DNA from: Streptococcaceae bacterium
GTDB taxonomy: Bacteria; Bacillota; Bacilli; Lactobacillales; Streptococcaceae
Direction of reading: 5' to 3'
Length of the DNA stretch: 36,960 bases
Assembly: GCA_022484805.1 (NCBI GenBank)
Contig: JAKVKP010000025.1
Location: 1-36,960, forward strand
In this document: in pieces, positions 1 through 8,057 of the stretch
Numbering within the stretch: position 1 is the first letter of the stretch
How the letters are laid out: each line of letters starts with the position of its first letter
Notes under the pieces: model-generated
Databases searched by the model: none
What the model was told of the DNA's origin: nothing
The model's input: the letters and a program-made list of their open reading frames with translations, nothing else
Translations under genes and position numbers: made by a program

Positions 1-105
1 ACCTTCATGACGAATGGCTCAGTTCTACAAGAAAATATATTAAGTTTGATCAATGAGAGACCGGTAAAACATTGTATAGTATTTTACACAGGATTATGGA
101 CTTGA
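1..105 (+). pseudogene. IS256-family transposase, C-terminal end only (cut by window edge)
   Basis: An open frame enters from the left edge and stops with TGA at 103-105. It encodes about 34 residues containing SVLQENILSLINERPVKH, which resembles the extreme C-terminus of mutator/IS256-type transposases (pattern NWxxVLxQLxxxFxxR). The stop lies inside the terminal repeat of the element, as in several members of the family. Only the tail is visible, so the family call rests mainly on the terminal repeat. Whether the full gene is intact cannot be judged. Confidence 0.5.
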
Positions 106-107
106 CT
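28..107 (+). mobile_element. IS256-like element end (left copy)
   Basis: Bases 28-107 are a perfect 80-bp inverted copy of 36881-36960, and identity stops abruptly at 107/108. The last 26 bases, read inward from the outer edge (AGTCAAGTCC, spacer, TGTGTAAAA), resemble the 26-bp terminal repeat of IS256 as I recall it. The IS body lies outside the window to the left, with its transposase 3' end facing in. Confidence 0.75.
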
Positions 108-131
108 CTTTTACTGGATAAATAATTTATC

Positions 132-167
132 ACTATAAAAAATCTAAGATATTGATCTTTTTATAGT
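132..167. terminator. Inverted repeat, possible terminator
   Basis: ACTATAAAAA (132-141) pairs perfectly with TTTTTATAGT (158-167) around a 16-base loop. It lies just inside the IS boundary and is not clearly linked to a gene. It is AT-rich, so terminator function is uncertain. The rest of 108-306 shows no supportable gene. Confidence 0.3.
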
Positions 168-308
168 AAACTAGCTAAAATCGGGGAAATGTGGGGAAAA
201 TAGTGGTGAACTGGTGCAGAAAGATTACTATATATTAATATATTAAAAAATGATAATAATATTATGCATCATCAATTGTTTTAATTGATTTCTAGTTTTT
301 CTACCATG

Positions 309-362
309 AATAATAAAAATAAGAGGTAAGGACTCAAGTCCCAACCTCTTATTTTATTATTA
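309..362. terminator. Bidirectional rho-independent terminator after the ebsA-like gene
   Basis: A long stem pairs 309-327 with 344-362 (core AAGAGGT/ACCTCTT flanked by A- and T-runs). The loop itself contains the palindrome GGACTCAAGTCC. It sits about 70 bp beyond the stop of the minus-strand gene at 431 and would work in both directions. Confidence 0.75.
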
Positions 363-430
363 AGCCATAGATGTTTTAAAGCTACTGACAAATTCAATAA
401 CCACATCACAGACTTTTCTATTGTAAAAAA

Positions 431-901
431 TTATTCCTTAATTTTATTATGCTGCTCAACGTAATGACTAAAGCCACTAATTTTTTGAATTGGAATATTG
501 GGTTCAGCTTTTAATAAAGCCTCAATAAACGGCTCACGATGCCACTTCCTCATATAAAAAATACGACCTTTTGAGTAATCAGGAATAAAAAGAATAATGC
601 CCTTACTGCCTACTTGGATTTTTTCGATACTTGATAACTTAATAACCAACCTATTTTTGGGACGAATTGCCATAATTTTTAACTCGCCTTTATCAGTCAA
701 TAAAAAATAGCGATGAAAACCCAAGCTAACTAAAGCTAAGAAAAGCGCAAAAATAATAAAAGCGGTCGATGAAATTTGCGTTTTTTCAAGCGTTAATATC
801 ATTGCTAAAAAAATGAGTGAAAAAGTAACACTCCAATAAATAATGCTAATTGACAATTCGGGTTGCCAATGATAGCGGATTTTTCCAAAAATTTTAATCA
901 T
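431..901 (-). CDS. EbsA-family membrane protein
   Basis: A 156-residue protein with two hydrophobic segments near the N-terminus (about 17-37 and 45-66), separated by a short polar turn. A basic, soluble C-terminal half follows. Length and topology fit the EbsA family of lactic acid bacteria, named after the Enterococcus gene next to pheromone-response surface functions; the molecular role is unknown. It is transcribed divergently from an RNase HI-like gene, the same pairing seen for EbsA in other Lactobacillales, which supports the call. The ribosome binding site is weak (GGAAAG about 14 bases before the ATG). A promoter is possible at TTGTTT-16-TATTAT upstream. The gene ends at a strong bidirectional terminator. 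Confidence 0.6.
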   Translation of the reverse strand: MIKIFGKIRYHWQPELSISIIYWSVTFSLIFLAMILTLEKTQISSTAFIIFALFLALVSLGFHRYFLLTDKGELKIMAIRPKNRLVIKLSSIEKIQVGSKGIILFIPDYSKGRIFYMRKWHREPFIEALLKAEPNIPIQKISGFSHYVEQHNKIKE

Positions 902-1028
902 CTAACTGCCAACTTTCCAATAATATAATGTAATATCACTCAAACAATCATTATCTAATTCAGTATCTTATTGTAACATCTTTAGTTATAATTATTATAA
1001 CAAAAAAATCGAGGAGACTGGTTTAAAA

Positions 1029-1433
1029 ATGCTAAAGATTTATATTGATGCCGCGACAGATACAATTCAGTCTGCTGGTGGTCTATTAATTGTTGAAAAT
1101 GGTCTGCAAATCCAAAAACAATATCAATTAATTGCCACAGAAAATCATGCTGCTGAATTTGAAATGCTAATTGTGGCAATGGACTGGTTACTGCAACAGC
1201 AAAAACAAAATGAAATGATTTTTATTTATACGGACTCAAAGGCAGTCAATCTGGCAATCGAAAAAAATTATACAAAAAATAAGAATTTAGAAAATAGTCT
1301 AATCAAATTCAATCAACTTGCACCAAGCTTTAAACTATTAATGATTCAATGGCTACCTGAAGCCAAAAATAAAGGTGCGGATACACTTGCCAAAAAAAAA
1401 TTAGCCCAATTAAAACAACAGAATAAAAAATAA
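1029..1433 (+). CDS. RNase HI family (reverse-transcriptase-like, RVT_3) protein
   Basis: A 134-residue single-domain RNase H fold. The acidic catalytic set is visible: D7 (YIDAAT), E43 (AAEFEML), D69 (YTDSKAV) and D118 (GADTLAKK). It matches the short RVT_3/RNase HI-like group rather than classical RnhA, whose spacing and basic protrusion differ. The expected role is cleavage of RNA in RNA-DNA hybrids, but the physiological substrate in this subfamily is not firmly known. GAGGAG lies 12 bases before the ATG, a longer spacing than usual; no better start is present. The gene is divergent from the EbsA-like gene and is followed by its own terminator at 1466-1500. Confidence 0.8.
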   Translation: MLKIYIDAATDTIQSAGGLLIVENGLQIQKQYQLIATENHAAEFEMLIVAMDWLLQQQKQNEMIFIYTDSKAVNLAIEKNYTKNKNLENSLIKFNQLAPSFKLLMIQWLPEAKNKGADTLAKKKLAQLKQQNKK

Positions 1434-1465
1434 GACAGGCACTAAAATTAAGCTCTATAATCACT

Positions 1466-1500
1466 TGGACGGATAAAAAAATATTTCTGTCCATTTTTTA
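1466..1500 (+). terminator. Terminator of the RNase HI-like gene
   Basis: TGGAC/GTCCA closes an imperfect stem (1466-1493) with an A/T-rich upper part, followed by a run of six T. It lies about 30 bp after the stop at 1433. Confidence 0.6.
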
Positions 1501-1565
1501 TTTGTCTTAAAATGACAAAAATATATATCGTCCTATAATGAAAGCACAATGATATTTGCGGATAA

Positions 1566-1595
1566 TCCAATCTTTCCGAGAAACATCGGGAAATT
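1566..1595 (+). repeat. 30-bp dispersed repeat, copy A
   Basis: These 30 bases are identical to 19811-19840, in the same orientation. The unit contains a small hairpin (TTTCCGA, loop GAAACA, TCGGGAAA with one bulged base). CGCATGAAA follows directly here and ten bases later in copy B. Both copies lie between convergent genes. This copy falls in the gene-poor stretch 1434-1736. Confidence 0.7.
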
Positions 1596-1621
1596 CGCAT
1601 GAAAGGTAAGCTTGTGAAACA

Positions 1622-1655
1622 CAAAAAGGCAGTCGTCCAACAAAGGACGACTACC
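1622..1655 (-). terminator. Terminator on the minus strand downstream of the small gene
   Basis: Read on the minus strand, GTCGTCC, loop TTTGTT, GGACGAC is followed by TGCCTTTTTG. This is a compact, perfect 7-bp GC-rich stem with a T-run. It closes the transcription unit that starts near 2024. A second small inverted repeat, TCAAATC/GATTTGA, lies at about 1680-1698. Confidence 0.75.
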
Positions 1656-1736
1656 AAACATCGAGCTTGAGCTTTTTAGTCAAATCAGTCCGATTTGAAA
1701 TTGAGTCCCAAATTACCTTATTTATTTCCCTACGCT

Positions 1737-1809
1737 TTAAACGTACCTAAGTATATCAGACATACTAGCAGCTGATTCATTTAAAGCTTGAATTTGCCGT
1801 TGAAATAAA
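1737..1809 (-). pseudogene. Out-of-frame C-terminal continuation of the small coiled-coil gene
   Basis: Directly after the stop of the 59-residue ORF, the +1 frame reads on as SANLFQRQIQALNESAASMS and then DILRYV, with TAA at 1737-1739. Joined at about 1820-1830 by a +1 shift, the two parts would give a continuous, mostly alpha-helical protein of about 82 residues. The join lies near TGGTTGGATCAGCC on the minus strand. Either one base has been lost (mutation or sequencing error) or the gene uses a frameshift. The segment has no start codon or ribosome binding site of its own. Confidence 0.4.
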
Positions 1810-1989
1810 TTAGCCGACTGGCTGATCCAACCATGATTCTAAAAGTTCCGCAAAATTTTCATACATGATACGCTTAACTTTCGCAATTTCAGCACGATGA
1901 TCATCTTTTTCACGAACAAATATTGCTTCAATTCGCTCCTGATTGCGTGCAAGCTGTTGCATTTTATAAATCATTTGTTGTTTATCCAT
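1810..1989 (-). CDS. Small coiled-coil protein of unknown function (59 residues; probable frameshift)
   Basis: The ORF starts MDKQQMIYKMQQLARNQERI and is rich in Q, E, K and R with a helical pattern; it has no signal peptide or membrane segment. The start is well supported: GGAGGAATTCT precedes the ATG, with a TATAAT -10 box and a TTTTCA -35 box at 2031-2060. The frame ends ESWLDQPVG-stop, but the +1 frame continues with similar helical sequence to 1737, so the native product may be about 82 residues. A cre-like palindrome covers the -35 region, suggesting CcpA control. I do not recognise the family. The own promoter, strong RBS and own terminator argue for a real gene. Confidence 0.55.
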   Translation of the reverse strand: MDKQQMIYKMQQLARNQERIEAIFVREKDDHRAEIAKVKRIMYENFAELLESWLDQPVG

Positions 1990-2030
1990 TAGAATTCCTC
2001 CATTTTAATCTGCTTGTTCAATATAAACTA

Positions 2031-2060
2031 ATTATACCGAATAATCACTAAAAATGAAAA
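2031..2060 (-). promoter_or_regulatory. Sigma-A promoter of the small gene
   Basis: On the minus strand, -35 TTTTCA (2055-2060) and -10 TATAAT (2031-2036) are separated by 18 bp. The RBS and ATG of the small ORF follow about 40 bp downstream. The -35 lies within the cre at 2054-2068. Confidence 0.55.
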
Positions 2061-2068
2061 CGTTTTCT
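2054..2068. promoter_or_regulatory. cre site (CcpA) over the small-gene promoter
   Basis: ATGAAAACGTTTTCT fits the consensus WTGNAANCGNWNNCW at every fixed position and contains the perfect palindrome GAAAACGTTTTC. Overlap with the -35 box predicts carbon catabolite repression. It lies in the 88-bp gap after pheT. Confidence 0.55.
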
Positions 2069-2077
2069 ATGTCTAGG

Positions 2078-4486
2078 TTATCTAATTTCTACTTCAAGTT
2101 GTTGGGTCAATTGCTTAATGATCTTATTTACTGCTTGTTCAATTTGTTCATCAGTGAGTGTTGCCTCATTGCTTTCAAATACAAGACGATAAGCAAGCGA
2201 TTTTTTCCCCTGTGGCAATTTATCGCCTTGGAAAATATCAAATAATCGTGCTGATTTTAGTAATTTTGTTTTTGCTGATTCAATCACTTCTAAAACAGTT
2301 TGATAAGTCACAGCCTCATCCACTAAAAAGGCAATATCGCGATTAACCGCTTGGAATTTAGAAATTTCATTAAAAACAATTGGCTCATTAATTGCTAAGA
2401 CAGCCTGTAAATCAAATTCTGCAACATAGGTTGCTTCAATCGCAAAATCATTAGCCAATTGTGGATGAACTTGTCCTAAGAAACCAATAATTTGGTCATT
2501 AATTAAAATACTTGCTGTTCTGCCAGGATGCATTTCTTCAAGAGCCGTATATCTTTCAAACCTAACTGAAATATTTAAAGCTGTAAAATAATTCTCAACA
2601 ATACCCTTTAAATAAGTGAAATCATAAGCAGCTGCTTCAGTTTGAAAATCTTTTTCTAATCGATTGCCCGAAAGCGCAATTGCAATATGGGTATTTTCAG
2701 TTGGTAAATCTTTTTTCGGATTTTGCTTTTGTTCAAATACTTTTCCAATCTCATAAAAAGCAATATTCTTATTCTTGCGCGCTTGATTATAACTGATATT
2801 AGTCAACATTTCTGTAATGATACTTTGGCGTAAGACGCTTCTTTCTTCGCTCATTGGAAAATCAAGCTCTGTTAAATTTGAGGGCTGCCATGCAAATTTA
2901 CAAGCTTTGTCAGGTGTAGTTAAGGCATAAGAAATCGTTTCAGTTAAGCCGTAGCCTTCTAGTAATGCGTGCGATTGGCGCATCAATTTTTGCTTAGCTG
3001 TCAATTCACCAATCAACGTTTGACCAACTGGCAAGGTAGAAGGCAATTTATCATAACCATAAATACGTGCCACTTCCTCAAACAAATCTGCCTCAATCGT
3101 AATATCCCAACGACGTGGTGGAATTGTTACCATAATATCTTCACCAATCGTTTGAACACTAAAGCCTAAACGCTCGAAAATCGCAACAATTTCCGATAGC
3201 TCTAATGTCGTACCTAAGCTACGATTAAGCTTAGAAACGGTCGTTCCCACTTCAACATCACTCGCCTTAAAAGCACCCGATGAAATCGTACCAGCAAGGA
3301 CTTCTCCCTCTCCAAGCTCAGCAATCATTTGAGCTGCATAGTCTAAAGCTTCATTAACTGTTGCCTGATTAATTCCTTTTTCAAAACGAGCTGAGCTTTC
3401 ACTGCGTAAATTAAATTTTTGAGAGGTTTTGCGAACAAGCTGAGGATCAAACAATGCTGCTTCAAGAGCGACCGTTTTAGATTGATCATCAATTTCAGTT
3501 GCCTCACCACCCATGACACCTGCTAAGGCTACTGGTTCATTATTATTAGTAATCACTAAGTCATCTGTCGTCAATTGACGTGTTTCGCCATCTAAAGTAA
3601 TTAGACTTTCTTTAGTTTCAGCACGTCTTACCACAATCTGATTGCCTTTAAACTTATCAAAATCAAAGGAATGTAAGGGTTGGCCAAAATAAAGCAGAAC
3701 AAAATTAGTTACGTCCACAACGTTATTGATTGGTCGAATACCTTCTAGCATTAAACGATTTTGCAGCCAAACTGGACTAGGCTGAACCGTCACTTTCTCG
3801 ATAATACGCATTTGATAAGTTAGCGCATCGTTTGGTGATTCAATTGTAACCGATAGTAATTCAGCTGCCTGATGTTGGTTTTCCTTCACCGTTTTTGGCT
3901 CGAAATGAACAGGTAAATCATAAACAGCGCCAACCTCATGAGCAACACCTCGCATTGAAAGTGCATCTGCCCGATTAGGTGTAATCGATAAATCAATTAC
4001 TTCATCATCAATTCCTAAATAAGCATCGACTGGTTCTCCAACAACAGCATCCTTAGGCAAGTAATAAATACCCTCTGAAAATTGTTTTGGAACAACAGCC
4101 TCAGCAATGCCTAGCTCCTGCAACGAGCAAATCATACCGAGTGAGACAACACCTCGTATTTTACCCTTTTTAATTTTGTAATTATCAGCAATTCGAGCGC
4201 CCACTAAAGCTACAATTACCTTTATTTCTGCCTTAATGTTTGGCGCACCACAGACAATTGTCAAATCATCAGCTTTCCCTACATCGACTGTACAGATTGA
4301 TAGATGATCACTATCTGGATGGGGAATACATTCCTTCACAAAGCCAACGACAATCTTACTCAAACCTTTATTCGGTTGGATCACACCCTCAACTTCAATT
4401 CCTGAAGTTGACATTTTTTCTGCTAATTCAGCCGACGGCACATCTATTGCCACTAGTTCCTTCAACCATTTATATGAGACTAACAT
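2078..4486 (-). CDS. pheT: Phenylalanyl-tRNA synthetase beta subunit
   Basis: An 802-residue protein, the normal length for bacterial PheT. Domain order is EMAP-like tRNA-binding domain (about 40-150, VGFVKECIPHPDSDHLSIC), B3/B4 editing domain (about 210-390), B5 (about 400-475), catalytic-like core, and C-terminal FDX-ACB anticodon-binding domain (about 705-800, FNEISKFQAVNRDIAFLV). It forms the alpha2-beta2 enzyme with PheS that charges tRNA-Phe in the cytoplasm; the beta chain carries the editing site for misacylated Tyr. It lies 96 bp after pheS and is presumably co-transcribed under the upstream Phe T-box. No terminator is obvious between its stop and the small-gene promoter. Confidence 0.97.
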   Translation of the reverse strand: MLVSYKWLKELVAIDVPSAELAEKMSTSGIEVEGVIQPNKGLSKIVVGFVKECIPHPDSDHLSICTVDVGKADDLTIVCGAPNIKAEIKVIVALVGARIADNYKIKKGKIRGVVSLGMICSLQELGIAEAVVPKQFSEGIYYLPKDAVVGEPVDAYLGIDDEVIDLSITPNRADALSMRGVAHEVGAVYDLPVHFEPKTVKENQHQAAELLSVTIESPNDALTYQMRIIEKVTVQPSPVWLQNRLMLEGIRPINNVVDVTNFVLLYFGQPLHSFDFDKFKGNQIVVRRAETKESLITLDGETRQLTTDDLVITNNNEPVALAGVMGGEATEIDDQSKTVALEAALFDPQLVRKTSQKFNLRSESSARFEKGINQATVNEALDYAAQMIAELGEGEVLAGTISSGAFKASDVEVGTTVSKLNRSLGTTLELSEIVAIFERLGFSVQTIGEDIMVTIPPRRWDITIEADLFEEVARIYGYDKLPSTLPVGQTLIGELTAKQKLMRQSHALLEGYGLTETISYALTTPDKACKFAWQPSNLTELDFPMSEERSVLRQSIITEMLTNISYNQARKNKNIAFYEIGKVFEQKQNPKKDLPTENTHIAIALSGNRLEKDFQTEAAAYDFTYLKGIVENYFTALNISVRFERYTALEEMHPGRTASILINDQIIGFLGQVHPQLANDFAIEATYVAEFDLQAVLAINEPIVFNEISKFQAVNRDIAFLVDEAVTYQTVLEVIESAKTKLLKSARLFDIFQGDKLPQGKKSLAYRLVFESNEATLTDEQIEQAVNKIIKQLTQQLEVEIR

Positions 4487-4582
4487 TTATTCTCCTTTTC
4501 AAATTTTCCAGTAAATTTCACTAATAGAATATCTATAAAATTAAATAACGAACGTTTATAATTAAAATTAGCTATAATTTAT

Positions 4583-5620
4583 TTATTTAAATTGCTCTGA
4601 AAAACGAACATCATTAAGATAAAAGCCACGAATATCATTAATCCCGTATCTTAGCATTGCAATCCGTTCTTGACCAATCCCAAAAGCGAAGCCTGAATAT
4701 TCTGTTGAATCAATACCACTCATTTCAAGCACACGCGGATGAACCATCCCTGCACCTAAAATCTCAATCCACCCCGTCCATTTGCACACATTGCAGCCAG
4801 AACCACCACATTTGAAACATGAAACATCAACCTCAACTGAAGGCTCAGTAAAAGGAAAATAGCTTGGGCGCAAACGAATTTGACGATCTTCACCAAACAT
4901 TTTTTGAATCAATAATTCTAATGTCCCCTTTAAGTCAGCCATGGAAATATTTTTATCAATCACTAGGCCTTCAATTTGGTGAAATTGATGTGAGTGAGTT
5001 GCATCATCTGTATCACGACGATAAACGCGTCCGGGAGAAATCATCCGTAAAGGACCTTTAGTAAAATCATGCTTCTCCATTGTTCTAGCTTGAACAGGTG
5101 AGGTATGTGTTCTCAATAATATTTCATCTGTGATATAAAAAGTATCCTGCATATCACGTGCTGGATGGTTTTTTGGTAGATTCATCCGTTCAAAATTATA
5201 TTCATCAGATTCAACTTCATAGCCTTCGACCACCTGATAACCCATACCAAGAAAAATGTCTTCAATTTCTTCAGAAATTTGCGTTAGTAGATGACGATTA
5301 CCACGTTTAATTTGTGCTCCAGGTAAAGTTACATCAATCGCTTCGGCCTCAAGCTGAGCATTTAGCTTGGCTTGCTCTAATGCCGTTTTCTTATCTTCAA
5401 TGAAGATTGTTATTTCATCACGAATCACATTAGCAAAAGCCCCTACCTTGGGTCTCTCTTCATTGGATAAATCGCGCATTCCCTTCAAAACTTCGGCAAT
5501 TGGTCCCTTTTTCCCTAAGGTTTCAATTCGTAAATCATTAAGTGCCTTTAAATCCTTAACTTGTGCTAATCTAATCTGTGTTTCATCTCTCAATGCTTCC
5601 AATTTTTCTTGTAAACTCAT
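4583..5620 (-). CDS. pheS: Phenylalanyl-tRNA synthetase alpha subunit
   Basis: A 345-residue class II aminoacyl-tRNA synthetase subunit. The N-terminal coiled coil (about 1-80) is followed by the catalytic core, with motif 2 around the stretch ending [20 protein letters not shown], a Cys-rich [12 protein letters not shown] segment (about 268-279) and motif 3 near [17 protein letters not shown]. It binds Phe and ATP and forms the active site of the PheST tetramer. The start is preceded by AAAGAGG. It is first in a pheS-pheT operon whose 5' leader is a T-box, so expression should respond to uncharged tRNA-Phe. Confidence 0.97.
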   Translation of the reverse strand: MSLQEKLEALRDETQIRLAQVKDLKALNDLRIETLGKKGPIAEVLKGMRDLSNEERPKVGAFANVIRDEITIFIEDKKTALEQAKLNAQLEAEAIDVTLPGAQIKRGNRHLLTQISEEIEDIFLGMGYQVVEGYEVESDEYNFERMNLPKNHPARDMQDTFYITDEILLRTHTSPVQARTMEKHDFTKGPLRMISPGRVYRRDTDDATHSHQFHQIEGLVIDKNISMADLKGTLELLIQKMFGEDRQIRLRPSYFPFTEPSVEVDVSCFKCGGSGCNVCKWTGWIEILGAGMVHPRVLEMSGIDSTEYSGFAFGIGQERIAMLRYGINDIRGFYLNDVRFSEQFK

Positions 5621-5645
5621 CTTATACCTCTTTCTGATTTTAGCC

Positions 5646-5865
5646 TAAAAAAAGAGCCCTGCATTCCCAAAGGAACGAAGGCTCGCGGTACCATCCTAAT
5701 TTGCAGTTAACCTGCACACTCATTAGTTAACGACTCACGCCGAACTCAAAATAAAAGGAGTGAAATTCATCTGTTCTCAAATAGCTAGCTTTCAGCATTT
5801 ACTAGCCTCTCTTTATTTGATTATAGATTACTAATTCCCATTTGAGTTAATCCATATTTACTATT
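5646..5865 (-). promoter_or_regulatory. T-box leader of pheST (tRNA-Phe riboswitch)
   Basis: On the minus strand the leader contains the T-box sequence AGGATGGTACCGCG (5684-5697). A terminator follows in which GAGCC... pairs with ...GGGCTC and ends in a T-run (5646-5684). The TGGT of the T-box can pair with the ACCA end of tRNA-Phe. An upstream stem I region carries a TTC triplet suited as the Phe specifier. The leader directly precedes pheS. Limits are approximate. Confidence 0.85.
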
Positions 5866-5893
5866 ATTGTAACAAATCATCACCTTTTGTCAA
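5866..5893 (-). promoter_or_regulatory. Promoter of the pheST operon
   Basis: A perfect -35 TTGACA (5888-5893), a 16-bp spacer and a -10 TACAAT (5866-5871) lie on the minus strand just upstream of the T-box leader and just outside the 3' end of the hxlR-type gene. Confidence 0.65.
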
Positions 5894-5899
5894 TTCAGA

Positions 5900-6211
5900 T
5901 TAACAAAATTGATCCGACCAATTTTTCAGCTCATTTAAAGCCTTTGCAAGTAAAATACCTTTTTCAGTCAACTCATAACCAGGAATTTCTTCACGTTCAC
6001 ACTTTGAAACAATTCCCTCTGCTTCTAGTTCCTTTAATCGAACCGTCAAGACACGCTCAGAAATATTTTCAATTTGTTGGTTTAAAGTCTTAAAACGGCA
6101 TAAGCCATTATTATAGAGTACATCAACAATCAGCCCAGTCCATTTTTTACCAACAATCTGAAATGCTTGCTCATACTTAGGACATAGCTGGTACTTATTT
6201 TTATCAACCAT
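5900..6211 (-). CDS. HxlR-family transcriptional regulator
   Basis: A winged-helix regulator of about 103 residues. The HxlR signature is clear: LCPKYEQAFQIVGKKWTGLI at the N-terminus, RFKTLNQQIENISERVLTVR for the recognition region, and GYELTEKGILLAKALNEL for the wing and C-terminal helix. The N-terminal Cys in LCPKYE is placed like the redox-sensing Cys of YodB/HypR-type members, so thiol or electrophile sensing is possible but unproven. Two ATG codons are adjacent; the second is preferred because it lies 6 bases from AAGGG, while the first is too close. The targets are unknown. The azoreductase-like gene at 10446 is a conceivable target because YodB-type regulators control azoreductases. 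Confidence 0.88.
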   Translation of the reverse strand: MVDKNKYQLCPKYEQAFQIVGKKWTGLIVDVLYNNGLCRFKTLNQQIENISERVLTVRLKELEAEGIVSKCEREEIPGYELTEKGILLAKALNELKNWSDQFC

Positions 6212-6307
6212 CATACACCCTTCTATCTATCATTAATTTGACTCACAATTAAAAACCGTGATCAGTCGTCATTTGATAAAAATTAATAAGTGCCTAATGA
6301 ATTAAAA

Positions 6308-6925
6308 CTAATTGTCCGTAATCCCATTTTCTTCCTTTTCTTGAATAGTTGAGACAGGACCAAACTTACTTAATGGCCAATAGGCAAATTTAACTTCCCC
6401 TATGATATCAGATTTTTTAATAAAACCAAAGTTTCTTGAATCATTTGAATTTGGACGGTTATCTCCTAATACAAAATAACTGTTATCTGGCACGACAACT
6501 TTTTGATCAGCTGGTTTACCTGCCAAGCTTGTTAATGAAAAATCAGCGGTAAAAGCAACATCGGGCTGAGTGGCTTGATGTGCTAATTTTTTTTCATCTA
6601 AATACGGTTCTTGGAAAACTTGCCCATTAATGTATAATACATCATCCATATAAACAATTTCATCACCAGGCAAACCAATAATACGTTTGATATAATTCTT
6701 ATCTTCGTTCTTAACTGGAGATTTGAAAGTAACTAAATCAAAACGAGAAATCTTCTGATGCTTTAAAATGATTAATCGTTCCTTATTACTTAAAGTTGGC
6801 TCCATTGAGTTACCAGTTACCAAAACAGGAGAAAAAACGTTAATCCTTAAAATAACAAAAAGAATTACCATAACTACCATGAAAATCAGCGTTTGAATTA
6901 AATCCCTTTTACTCAACTTATTCAC
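6308..6925 (-). CDS. lepB: Signal peptidase I
   Basis: A 205-residue membrane-anchored serine protease of the S26 family. One N-terminal transmembrane helix (about 11-29) is followed by the extracytoplasmic catalytic domain. The nucleophile is S40 in GNSMEPT and the general base is K80 in YIKRIIGLPGD; the later box GDNRPNSNDSR is also present. It removes signal peptides from secreted proteins on the outer face of the membrane. It is a stand-alone gene with flanking spacers of about 100-200 bp. Length and motifs are normal for Gram-positive type I signal peptidases (SipS/LepB). Confidence 0.93.
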   Translation of the reverse strand: MNKLSKRDLIQTLIFMVVMVILFVILRINVFSPVLVTGNSMEPTLSNKERLIILKHQKISRFDLVTFKSPVKNEDKNYIKRIIGLPGDEIVYMDDVLYINGQVFQEPYLDEKKLAHQATQPDVAFTADFSLTSLAGKPADQKVVVPDNSYFVLGDNRPNSNDSRNFGFIKKSDIIGEVKFAYWPLSKFGPVSTIQEKEENGITDN

Positions 6926-7144
6926 GACCCTCTTAATCTATTTGTAGAAAATAATTACTATTCTCAAATAATCTATAATTATATAATCTCATATCTAAAC
7001 TCAATCCGTCAATCTTATGGTACTAAAATTTAGATAGCTTGACGTTTTAAAAATTAAGAATAATTCGCATTTCAGAGTCAATATTTGCTATACTATCACT
7101 ATCGATTAATTATTGGAAAACTATTTTAAAGGGGCTATAAATAA

Positions 7145-7912
7145 ATGAAAAAAATTTTTACAGTTTTGTTAACAAGTATTTTTGTGCTAACACTATCCGC
7201 TTGTAATAGCACTAATTCAGATTCTAGCGAAAGCTCAACCTCAAAAAGCAGTACCGAGAAAAAGGTTGATCTCAATACGCTAGACTTACCGCAGCTAACG
7301 AGCGAAGTAAATGACAATGAATCCGTCGTTGAGCTTGAGACAACTGCCGGTAACATTAAAATTAAGCTTTTTAATGAACAGGCACCACTTGCGGTTGAAA
7401 ATTTTATCACTCATGCCAAGGCTGGGTATTATAATGACACCACTTTCCATCGTGTAATCAATGATTTTATGATTCAAGGTGGCGATCCGAACGGTGATGG
7501 TACTGGTGGTGAATCTATTTGGAAAGATAAAGACGAAAAAATTGATAGTGGTAATGGTTTTAAAAATGAAATCAGCAATCAATTATATAATATCCGTGGC
7601 GCACTTTCCATGGCAAATGCCGGTGCAGATACAAACGGCTCTCAATTTTTCATTAATCAAAACAATGATGATCAAAGTGATGGTCTTCTCTATGATGACT
7701 ATCCTGAAAAAATCATTGAAGCCTATAAAAATGGTGGTAATCCATCCCTAGATGGCGATTATACGGTCTTTGGTCAAGTAATTGAAGGCATGGACGTAGT
7801 TGATAAAATTGCTTCTGCTGAAGTAACTGAAAATTCATCTGGTGAATCTAGCACACCTAAGGATCCTGTCAAAATTACTGCAATTAATGTAATCCAAGAA
7901 GCAAAATCATAA
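7145..7912 (+). CDS. Cyclophilin-type peptidyl-prolyl isomerase lipoprotein
   Basis: A 255-residue lipoprotein. The signal peptide ends in lipobox LSAC with C20 as the lipidated residue. A Ser/Thr-rich linker (21-40) and the cyclophilin domain (about 58-250) follow. Active-site residues are visible at FHRVINDFMIQGGDP (R103, F108, Q111), along with the later MANAG and SQFFI boxes. The enzyme should catalyse cis-trans isomerisation of X-Pro bonds and assist folding of secreted proteins on the outside of the membrane. An insertion around 171-205 before the last strand is common in Firmicute members. The RBS is AAAGGGG and a TATACT box lies about 50 bp upstream. It ends at the shared terminator at 7918-7968, facing the PBP gene. 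Confidence 0.93.
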   Translation: MKKIFTVLLTSIFVLTLSACNSTNSDSSESSTSKSSTEKKVDLNTLDLPQLTSEVNDNESVVELETTAGNIKIKLFNEQAPLAVENFITHAKAGYYNDTTFHRVINDFMIQGGDPNGDGTGGESIWKDKDEKIDSGNGFKNEISNQLYNIRGALSMANAGADTNGSQFFINQNNDDQSDGLLYDDYPEKIIEAYKNGGNPSLDGDYTVFGQVIEGMDVVDKIASAEVTENSSGESSTPKDPVKITAINVIQEAKS

Positions 7913-7917
7913 AAATA

Positions 7918-7968
7918 ATACTGTATCTCATTTTTTAGCCGATATGGCTAACCTATGAGATACAGTAT
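7918..7968. terminator. Bidirectional terminator between PPIase and PBP genes
   Basis: AATACTGTATCTCAT pairs perfectly with ATGAGATACAGTATT, with A- and T-runs outside. It lies immediately after the plus-strand PPIase stop and can also serve the minus-strand PBP gene ending at 8058. Confidence 0.85.
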
Positions 7969-8057
7969 TTTTATTTCACTCAGGCACAAGTCAACTAAAA
8001 TTGATTCATGATATGAGCGTTCAGCAAAACCAAACTAATTTCTTTTGTAATTATTTT

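Noticed and set aside
1448..1657. Minus-strand 69-residue ORF overlapping repeat copy A
   Set aside because: It has no RBS, spans a terminator hairpin and the dispersed repeat, and resembles no protein I know.
7062..7074. 13-mer AATTCGCATTTCA upstream of the PPIase gene, repeated at 10262-10274 upstream of the PBP gene
   Set aside because: It is AT-rich and short, in opposite orientation relative to the two genes, with no palindrome; chance cannot be excluded.
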